Assembly: GCA_031256825.1 (NCBI GenBank)
Contig: JAIRPV010000042.1
Location: forward strand, 16,475-80,474
Reading direction: 5' to 3'
Source of the DNA: Oscillospiraceae bacterium
Lineage (GTDB): Bacteria; Bacillota; Clostridia; Oscillospirales; Acutalibacteraceae
Length of the DNA: 64,000 nt
This document shows positions 58,064 to 64,000 of the stretch, one piece after another (position 1 is the first letter of the stretch; the number at the start of each line of letters is the position of its first letter). The notes beneath the pieces are model-generated. The model was not told the DNA's origin. It worked only from the letters and a program-made list of their open reading frames with translations, and did not search any database. Both the position numbers and the translations under genes were made by a program.

Positions 58064-59557
58064 ATGCCCAACGAAACGATTGTGCAGCAGGAGCCTCAGG
58101 ACGCCAACCAGCTGCGCCAGATCCGCCTGGAAAAGCTGCTGGCCCTGCAAGCCAGCGGCGAAAACCCGTTTCATATTACTACCGCCGATCAAACCGCTCA
58201 CGCGGCGGACATTACAGAGGGCTTTGAGGCCTTTGAAGGCAAAGAAGTCTCCCTTTGCGGGCGTATGATGGGTCGGCGCGACATGGGCAAAGCCAATTTT
58301 ATTGATTTGCAAGACAGCTCCGGCCGCATACAAGTTTTCGTGCGCGTCAACGACATTGGCGAAGAAGCCTATGCCGCATATAAAAAATGGGACATCGGGG
58401 ATCTGCTGGAAATCACCGGCGCGGTCTTCCGCACGCGGCGGGGCGAGATTTCCGTGCGCGCGGCAAAGATGCGCCTGTTGTCGAAATCGCTGCTGCCGCT
58501 GCCCGAAAAATTCCATGGCCTGACAGATACCGACGCGCGTTATCGCCGCCGCTATCTCGATTTGATTGTGAACCCCGAGGTGGGACAAACATTCCGGCGG
58601 CGCGCGGCGATCCACAAAGCAATCCGGCAGTATCTGGATGATCGCGCCTTCATTGAGGTAGACACGCCGACGCTGGTGCACAACGCCGGGGGCGCGGCCG
58701 CGCGGCCGTTTGTGACGCACCATAACGCGCTGGGCGAGGATCTTTTCCTGCGCATTTCGCTGGAACTATATCTGAAGCGTTTGATTGTGGGCGGCCTGGA
58801 GCGCGTGTACGAAATGGGCAAAGTGTTCCGCAACGAAGGCGTGGACGCGACCCACAGCCCGGAGTTCACCCTGCTGGAGCTATATCAGGCCCATACGGAT
58901 TACCACGGCATCATGGATCTGATCGAGGGCCTGTTTCGCGCGGCGGCGCAAGCCGCTTTGGGGCGCCTCGATTTTAGCTATGAGGGCACGCAGCTGGATT
59001 TCGCGCAGCCGTTTGCGCGCGTGACGATGCTCGACGCCGTGAAGCAGGTAACGGGCGTCGATTTCGACGCGCTTGATTTTGAGCAGGCAAAAGCGCTGGC
59101 AAAGCAGCGGGGCATAGAAGTGCACGCCCGGCACGGAAAGGGCGATATCCTGAACCTCTTCTTCGAAACTTATGTGGAAAAAACGCTGATCCAGCCAACG
59201 TTTGTGCTGGATCACCCCGTTGAAATTTCTCCCCTGACCAAGCGCAAGCCGGAAAAGCCGGATCATGTGGAACGCTTCGAGCTGTTCCTTCTGGGCCACG
59301 AATATGCCAACGCCTATTCGGAGCTGAACGACCCCATCGATCAGCGCGTCCGTTTTGAAGCGCAGGAAAAGCTGTTTTCGCAGGGGGATGAAGAGGCCCA
59401 GCATACCGACGAAGATTTCCTGACGGCCCTGGAATATGGCATGCCGCCCACCGGCGGCGTTGGCGTGGGCGTTGACCGCCTGGTCATGCTCCTGACCAAC
59501 AGCCATACCATTCGGGATGTGCAGCTGTTCCCAACCATGAAGGCGCTGGATCTATGA
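58064..59557 (+). CDS. lysS: Lysyl-tRNA synthetase (class II)
   Basis: A 497-aa class II LysRS that charges tRNA-Lys. The N-terminal OB fold binds the anticodon (KEVSLCGRMMGRRDMGKANF); the catalytic domain has motif 1 in RAAIHKAIRQYLDDRAF, motif 2 FRNEGVDATHSPEFTLLE and motif 3 TGGVGVGVDRLVMLLT. The full length is present. Its last 4 nt overlap the start of the first glycosyltransferase, so the surface-polymer genes may be read from the greA promoter. Confidence 0.98.
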   Translation: MPNETIVQQEPQDANQLRQIRLEKLLALQASGENPFHITTADQTAHAADITEGFEAFEGKEVSLCGRMMGRRDMGKANFIDLQDSSGRIQVFVRVNDIGEEAYAAYKKWDIGDLLEITGAVFRTRRGEISVRAAKMRLLSKSLLPLPEKFHGLTDTDARYRRRYLDLIVNPEVGQTFRRRAAIHKAIRQYLDDRAFIEVDTPTLVHNAGGAAARPFVTHHNALGEDLFLRISLELYLKRLIVGGLERVYEMGKVFRNEGVDATHSPEFTLLELYQAHTDYHGIMDLIEGLFRAAAQAALGRLDFSYEGTQLDFAQPFARVTMLDAVKQVTGVDFDALDFEQAKALAKQRGIEVHARHGKGDILNLFFETYVEKTLIQPTFVLDHPVEISPLTKRKPEKPDHVERFELFLLGHEYANAYSELNDPIDQRVRFEAQEKLFSQGDEEAQHTDEDFLTALEYGMPPTGGVGVGVDRLVMLLTNSHTIRDVQLFPTMKALDL

Positions 59558-60276
59558 GCCATCCACATGTTTCGGTTTTGCTGGCGGCCTGTTGCGGCAA
59601 AGCCTATATCGCGGAGCAGATCGCCTCTATCCTGCCGCAGCTGCACCCGGGGGATGAATTGCTGATCAGCGACGACAGCCCGGCTGGCGACGCCGCCACA
59701 AAAGAGGCCGTGCAGTCCTTCGGCGATCCGCGTATCCACTATCTGGCGGGCCCGCGTCAGGGCGTGGTGAAAAACATTGAATTTCTGCTGGGGCAGGCCC
59801 GGGGCGGCATTCTGGTGCTCAGCGATCAGGATGACGTCTGGCTGCCCGGAAAACTCGCGTGCGCGCGGGCGCAGCTTCGGCAGAATTTTCCCGCGCTGCT
59901 GCACCATAACGCGAAAGTAACGGACGCGCGCCTGCAAATCACCAACGACTCGCTCTGGCGGCAAAACGGGGCCAGACCCGGGCACAATCTGCTGCGCAAC
60001 GGTTATACCGGTTGCTGCATGGCCTTTAACCGGGCGCTGCTGCCCTACCTTTTGCCGTTTCCCGAACACATCCCCATGCACGATCAGTGGATCGGCCTGC
60101 GGGCGGAGCAATTGCAGCGGCGGGGGCAAGGGGTTGTCCGCTGGGTCGCAGAGCCTTATCTTCTTTATCGCAGGCACGCCGAAACCCAGACCGGCCACGG
60201 CTCCAGCCTTTTACAAAAACTAAAATGGCGGTTCTCTGTGATGAGAGCGCTTTCCCGTTCATATTTCAAACGATAG
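59554..60276 (+). CDS. Family 2 glycosyltransferase (rhamnosyltransferase-like)
   Basis: A 240-aa GT-A fold glycosyltransferase: VSVLLAACCGKAYIAEQIASI at the N-terminus, the metal-binding LSDQDDVWLPGKL (DxD) and HDQWIGLRA near the C-terminus. The DQDDVW block is common in rhamnosyl- and other sugar transferases of rhamnan or O-antigen type gene clusters. It starts within the lysS stop and leads a polymer-synthesis cluster. The sugar is not known. Confidence 0.9.
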   Translation: MSHPHVSVLLAACCGKAYIAEQIASILPQLHPGDELLISDDSPAGDAATKEAVQSFGDPRIHYLAGPRQGVVKNIEFLLGQARGGILVLSDQDDVWLPGKLACARAQLRQNFPALLHHNAKVTDARLQITNDSLWRQNGARPGHNLLRNGYTGCCMAFNRALLPYLLPFPEHIPMHDQWIGLRAEQLQRRGQGVVRWVAEPYLLYRRHAETQTGHGSSLLQKLKWRFSVMRALSRSYFKR

Positions 60277-60286
60277 GATGTTGCGA

Positions 60287-61099
60287 ATGTCTGACTACAC
60301 CGTAACAGGGAGCATCGTCACCTTCAATAACATGTCCACCATCGAAGCCACCCTGCGCACCGTGCGGGAGCAAACAAAAGGGGTGCCGTTCCATTTGTAT
60401 GTCATCGACAACAGCTCCCGCGACGGCACGGCGGCCTTCGTTAAAAACATCGATCCGCTGGCGGAGGTGCTGCACATCCATTGGAATGTGGGCTTCGGCG
60501 CAGGGCATAATGTAGTGTTGAGCCGTTTGAAGAGCAAGTACCACGCGGTCATCAACCCCGATATTGAACTGGGGGAAGACGCCATCACCGCTATGGCGCT
60601 CTATATGGATGAGCATCCCGATGTGGTTATGCTTTCGCCCCGGATCGTCTTTCCGGAAAGCCAGGAGGATCAAATTCTGGGCAAGCGCAACCCCCGGCTC
60701 CGCTATCTGATCGCCAGCCGCCTGCGGCACGGCAATCTTGCAAAAAAAATATTGGCCGAATATGCCATGCAAGATCAAATGGCAAGCGGCCGCCCCTTCG
60801 AAATCGAAAACGCCACCGGTTGTTTCATGCTGATCCGCACCGAAGCGCTGCAAAAAATCGGCGGGTTCGACGAGCGCTATTTCCTCTATTTTGAGGACTG
60901 CGACATCACCCGCACCCTCGCAAAGGAAGGCAAGGTGCTCTATTATCCGGACGCTGTCGTTCGGCACGTCTGGAAGCGGGAAAGCAAAAAAAATCTGCGG
61001 CTGATGCTGATCCAGATTGACAGCATGTTCAAGTATTTCTGGAAATGGCGCAAGGGGAAGGAAGGAAGAAGCAACCATGTTCCTGAAAGAACTGCGTGA
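60287..61099 (+). CDS. Family 2 glycosyltransferase
   Basis: A 270-aa GT2 enzyme: TGSIVTFNNMSTIEATLRTV, the nucleotide-binding YVIDNSSRDGTAAF, VGFGAGHNVVL, VINPDIEL (DxD-like) and the acceptor-side GGFDERYFLYFEDCDITRTL motif, typical of rhamnosyl- and related transferases (WbbL type). Either ATG 60278 or 60287 could start it; the second has better spacing to AGGA. Its end overlaps the ABC permease start by 23 nt. Confidence 0.9.
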   Translation: MSDYTVTGSIVTFNNMSTIEATLRTVREQTKGVPFHLYVIDNSSRDGTAAFVKNIDPLAEVLHIHWNVGFGAGHNVVLSRLKSKYHAVINPDIELGEDAITAMALYMDEHPDVVMLSPRIVFPESQEDQILGKRNPRLRYLIASRLRHGNLAKKILAEYAMQDQMASGRPFEIENATGCFMLIRTEALQKIGGFDERYFLYFEDCDITRTLAKEGKVLYYPDAVVRHVWKRESKKNLRLMLIQIDSMFKYFWKWRKGKEGRSNHVPERTA

Positions 61100-61886
61100 C
61101 TACCGCTATCTCCTGCGGGAAATTGTGGCGAAGAACATCAAGATCCAGTATCGCAACTCCGTGCTGGGCGTTTTTTGGACCTTATTGCAGCCCCTGCTGA
61201 CAACGCTTGTTCTGGTTTTTATTTTCGGCAAGCTGTTCAAGCCGGATCCCAGCGTCATCAATTATCCCATTTATGTCCTTTGCGGGCGGCTGCTCTATGA
61301 ATTCTATTCCCAGTCCACAAAACGAGCCATGCGCTCGGTCACCGGCAGCGCCTCCGTGCTGAAAAAAGTCCGGGTGCCAAAGTATATCTACCCCTTGTCC
61401 AATATCATCTCAAACTTTATCACTTTTTTGATTTCTCTGGTGGTTCTGGTGGGGTTCATCGTTTATTTTAGCCTGCTCAAAAGCCCTTCCAATCCCCCTC
61501 CCTCGCTCACCTGGTACGCGCTGCTGTCTCCCGTCCCGCTGCTGGTGCTGTTTTTGCTCAGCACGGGCGTTGGCCTGATTTTATCCACCCTGGCGGTGTT
61601 TTTCAAGGATGTGGAGTATCTTTACGACGTGTTCTGCCTGCTGCTGTTTTATTCCACTCCCGTGTTCTATACCCTGAAGCGCCTCAATGGCGACGGCATT
61701 ATGCTGCTGTGTTTGAAGGCCAACCCGCTCTACCACATTGTGGAAATGTTCCGCGACTGCGTCCTGCGCGGGCAGTTGTTTAGTTACATCAGCCTGCTTT
61801 ATGCCCTCGGCTTTTCCCTGGTGCTGCTGCTGCTGGGGGGGCTGCTGTTCTGGAAGAAGCAAGATCGGTTTATCCTCTATATCTGA
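61077..61886 (+). CDS. ABC-2 polysaccharide/teichoic acid export permease
   Basis: A 269-aa six-helix permease of the TagG/RgpC/Wzm type: LLREIVAKNIKIQYRNSVLG at the N-terminus, LGVFWTLLQPLLTTLVLVFI, LSTLAVFFKDVEYLYDVFC and NPLYHIVEMFRD. Two copies pair with two ATPase subunits to export an undecaprenyl-linked glycan or teichoic acid. The ATG at 61077 follows GGAAGGAAGAAG. The ATPase gene is 55 nt downstream. Confidence 0.94.
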   Translation: MFLKELRDYRYLLREIVAKNIKIQYRNSVLGVFWTLLQPLLTTLVLVFIFGKLFKPDPSVINYPIYVLCGRLLYEFYSQSTKRAMRSVTGSASVLKKVRVPKYIYPLSNIISNFITFLISLVVLVGFIVYFSLLKSPSNPPPSLTWYALLSPVPLLVLFLLSTGVGLILSTLAVFFKDVEYLYDVFCLLLFYSTPVFYTLKRLNGDGIMLLCLKANPLYHIVEMFRDCVLRGQLFSYISLLYALGFSLVLLLLGGLLFWKKQDRFILYI

Positions 61887-61941
61887 AAAAAACGCGCAAG
61901 ATCCCCCGTGATAAAACGCCAGAAAGATCGGAGAAGCGGCT

Positions 61942-62682
61942 ATGACCGAACCCGCCATCCGCGTGGAAAACGTCAGCATGATGTTCCACATGCACAGCGA
62001 AAAAATCGATAACCTGAAGGAATACGTCATCCGCGTGCTCCGGCACAAAGTGAAGTACACCGAATTCTGGGCATTGCAGGATATTTCGTTCGAAGTGGCG
62101 CGCGGTGAGCGTCTGGGCGTGCTGGGCTTTAACGGCGCGGGCAAAAGCACGCTGCTCAAAGTCATCGCCGGCGTAATGAAGCCAACAACGGGCGTCGTTG
62201 AAATTTCCGGCGTTGTCGCCCCCCTGCTCGAACTTGGCGCGGGGTTCGACATGAATTATTCGGGCCGCGAAAATATTTTCCTCTATGGCGCGACCATGGG
62301 CTTTTCCCGCGCGTATATCAAAGAACGTTACGAAGAAATCATTGCCTTCAGCGAACTCAAGGATTTTATCGACGCCCCGGTGAAAAACTATTCTTCGGGC
62401 ATGCGCGCGCGGCTCGGCTTTTCCATCGCAACCGCTGTGGAACCAGAAGTGCTCATCGTGGACGAAGTTCTCAGCGTGGGCGACGCAAAGTTCCGCGCAA
62501 AAAGCGAAAAAAAAATCCAGTCCATGTTCGATCGCGGGGTAACGGTGCTCTTCGTTTCGCACAATACGCCGCAAGTGCGCAAGCTCTGCAACCGGGCCAT
62601 TCTGCTCGATCACGGAAAAATCATCGCGCAGGGCGCGGCGGACGAAGTCTGCAACTTATATGACACGATGGTGAAAAAATAG
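61942..62682 (+). CDS. ABC polysaccharide/teichoic acid export ATPase
   Basis: A 246-aa ATPase of the TagH/RgpD/Wzt type: Walker A LGFNGAGKSTLLKV, the family block MNYSGRENIFLYGATMGFS, signature YSSGMRARLGF, and Walker B VLIVDEVLSVGD. It lacks the extra C-terminal carbohydrate-binding domain found in some Wzt proteins, so export may not need a capped chain. It works with the permease just upstream. Confidence 0.95.
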   Translation: MTEPAIRVENVSMMFHMHSEKIDNLKEYVIRVLRHKVKYTEFWALQDISFEVARGERLGVLGFNGAGKSTLLKVIAGVMKPTTGVVEISGVVAPLLELGAGFDMNYSGRENIFLYGATMGFSRAYIKERYEEIIAFSELKDFIDAPVKNYSSGMRARLGFSIATAVEPEVLIVDEVLSVGDAKFRAKSEKKIQSMFDRGVTVLFVSHNTPQVRKLCNRAILLDHGKIIAQGAADEVCNLYDTMVKK

Positions 62683-62697
62683 AAAAGGGGCGGCTTT

Positions 62698-63423
62698 ATG
62701 ATCATCGCAGCCATAATGGCGGGGGGAATCGGGGCCCGCATGGGCAACCTGGCTACGCCAAAACAATACCTGACCATCGGTGGAAAACCAATTTTGGTGC
62801 ACACCGCCGAAAAATTCTGGGTCCATCCCGCCGTGGAGCACGTCGTCGTGCTCACACCGCCCTCGTGGATCGGCTACACCAACGACATCCTTGCCGAGCA
62901 CCTGCCGCAGGGGCATGGCGTGCAGGTCATTGCCGGCGGCGAAAGCCGCAGCGGCACCCTGCGCTGCGCGCTGCATTATGTGCGCGAGAACTTCGGCGGC
63001 GACGATCATATCCTGATCACGCACGACGCTGTGCGGCCTTTCGTCACACATCGGATTATTTCCGACAACATCGCGGCGGCGGAAGCGTTCGGCGCGTGCG
63101 ATACGGTGATCCCCGCAACGGATACGATTGTCCGCAGCGAAGACGGCAAATTGATCACGGAAATCCCCAACCGCAACAGCATGTTTCAGGGCCAAACGCC
63201 GCAAAGCTTCCGCTGCGCGCAGCTGCGCACGCTGGTAGAAAGCCTGACGGCGCAAGAAGAGGCCGCGCTGACCGACGCCTGCAAAATTTGCGCGCTGCGC
63301 GGCGTGCCCGTGGCGCTGGTGCAGGGCGAAACGCACAACATCAAAATCACCTACCCCTATGATTTGAAGGTGGCCAATGCCCTGCTGGGGATAGAAAGCG
63401 CCGGGGGAGGGATACCAAAATGA
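62698..63423 (+). CDS. tarI: Ribitol-5-phosphate cytidylyltransferase (IspD family)
   Basis: A 241-aa IspD-fold nucleotidyltransferase: IAAIMAGGIGARMGNLATPKQY at the N-terminus (CTP loop), VHPAVEHVVVLTP, THDAVRPFVTH and QGQTPQSFRCAQL. IspD and TarI share this fold. TarI is favoured because the next gene is TarJ-like and exporter genes lie upstream: together they make CDP-ribitol from ribulose-5-phosphate. An IspD role remains possible. The last 4 nt overlap the tarJ start. Confidence 0.85.
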   Translation: MIIAAIMAGGIGARMGNLATPKQYLTIGGKPILVHTAEKFWVHPAVEHVVVLTPPSWIGYTNDILAEHLPQGHGVQVIAGGESRSGTLRCALHYVRENFGGDDHILITHDAVRPFVTHRIISDNIAAAEAFGACDTVIPATDTIVRSEDGKLITEIPNRNSMFQGQTPQSFRCAQLRTLVESLTAQEEAALTDACKICALRGVPVALVQGETHNIKITYPYDLKVANALLGIESAGGGIPK

Positions 63424-64000
63424 TTTCCGTCGCCTATCGGCTAACAGCCCCCGGCATGATCGAAGCCGCCTGCCAGGATGTGGATCTGCGCCGCGAAGAG
63501 GTTCTTTTGCGGCCCCGCTACCTCTCCATCTGCAAGGCCGATCAGCGCTACTACCAGGGCAATCGTTCGCCCGAGGTGCTCCGGGCAAAGCTGCCAATGG
63601 CTTTGATCCACGAGTGTGTGGCCGAAGTCGTGCTCGATCCTTCCGGGCGGTTCGCACCCGGGGAGCTGGTGATCCCCTGCCCCAATATTCCCACGCAGCA
63701 AGACGAGTTTATTGCCGAAAATTATCTGCCAACCAGCCGCTTCCGCTCCAGCGGCTACGATGGCTTTTTGCAGGAATATGTGGCCTGCGGGGCCGACAGG
63801 CTGGTGCGCGCGCCAAAGAACGTCAGCCCCGAGGTCTGTTCCTTCCTGGAACTCATCAGCGTATGCATGCACGCCATCGATCGTTTCGGGCGCTTCTCGC
63901 ATGGCCGGCGGCAGCGCCTTGGCGTTTGGGGCGACGGCAATGTGGGCTATATCGCGGCGCTGCTGCTGCGCGCGGTGTATCCCGATTGCGAGCTGATTGT
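63420..64000 (+). CDS. tarJ: Ribulose-5-phosphate reductase, N-terminal part (cut by window end)
   Basis: The first 193 residues of a TarJ-type medium-chain dehydrogenase; the gene runs past the window end. Seen: RPRYLSICKADQRYYQGNR with the zinc Cys, LIHECVAEVVLD with His/Glu, and the NADPH motif LGVWGDGNVGYIAALL. TarJ reduces ribulose-5-phosphate to ribitol-5-phosphate, the substrate of TarI. The ATG overlaps the tarI stop. No stop codon is present to 64000. Confidence 0.88.
   Translation, partial: MISVAYRLTAPGMIEAACQDVDLRREEVLLRPRYLSICKADQRYYQGNRSPEVLRAKLPMALIHECVAEVVLDPSGRFAPGELVIPCPNIPTQQDEFIAENYLPTSRFRSSGYDGFLQEYVACGADRLVRAPKNVSPEVCSFLELISVCMHAIDRFGRFSHGRRQRLGVWGDGNVGYIAALLLRAVYPDCELI

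Noticed and set aside
62698..63423. ispD of the MEP isoprenoid pathway
   Set aside because: The fold fits, but the overlap with a TarJ-like gene and the exporter upstream favour TarI; a dual role cannot be excluded.

Overview
The window is chromosomal DNA of a GC-rich, endospore-forming, anaerobic clostridium, most likely from the Oscillospiraceae/Ruminococcaceae neighbourhood (inference). The support is: a SpoVAE homologue, a SpoIIQ-type M23 protein, RemB, a DUF1540 protein, a Na+-pumping oxaloacetate decarboxylase, desulfoferrodoxin, split transketolase, MutS2 and TrmFO, with many sigma-A promoters close to TTGACA-17-TATAAT. No phage, transposase, rRNA or CRISPR array was seen.

Layout, left to right. 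60-4982 (minus): a MORN protein, a degenerate P-type-ATPase-like membrane protein, a TrmH/RlmB methyltransferase and a Cys-rich SpaA/Ig-like protein. 4983-5615 is non-coding, then glyS and a GNAT acetyltransferase. 7740-11098 is a complete oxaloacetate decarboxylase operon (alpha, gamma, separate biotin carrier, beta), followed by a 123-bp direct repeat pair. 11559-15631 holds a SASA-type esterase, YifB, a methyltransferase, a 31-aa membrane peptide and a D-2-hydroxyacid dehydrogenase. 15710-16499 is a divergent pair: a 55-aa peptide and a secreted protein with an unusual aromatic C-terminus. 16617-19227 is a metal-resistance unit (CadC/SmtB-type repressor, two operator-like repeats, Zn/Cd ATPase). 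19494-21459 is a ThuA/Gfo-Idh-MocA pair, followed by repeats and tRNA-Leu.

21979-27861: orphan gatC, a LURP-one-like protein, the VOC-Maf-RemB operon (minus), trmFO, then metY and cysK. 27918-31218: a solitary fructose-PTS-IIC-like permease (minus), YhaM and a TIGR03936 protein. 31237-34601: an attenuator-like leader followed by two membrane proteins and a membrane-anchored phosphoesterase.

34598-52353 is one long minus-strand run. From its promoter side it contains two paralogous lipase-like secreted proteins around an HSL-type hydrolase, an SCP2-like protein, a class III aminotransferase, two small peptides, desulfoferrodoxin, a serine hydrolase, a gene remnant, an anchored esterase, split transketolase, a DUF6056 membrane protein, a second SCP2-like protein, a DUF6897-like protein, another alpha/beta hydrolase, mutS2 and recG.

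52466-56778: a DUF1540 protein, tyrA, a DUF3267 protein, spoVAE, a small membrane protein, the SpoIIQ-like protein and a second secreted protein with the aromatic C-terminus. 56956-59557: tRNA-His, tRNA-Gln, greA and lysS. 59554 to the right edge is a cell-surface polymer cluster: two GT2 glycosyltransferases, a TagGH-type ABC exporter, TarI and a TarJ cut by the window end. This points to a ribitol-phosphate-containing polymer.

The strongest leads are the shared aromatic C-terminal tail of two distant secreted proteins, the P-type-ATPase-like protein without a phosphorylation site, and the hydrolase/SCP2/transketolase run with its duplicated parts.
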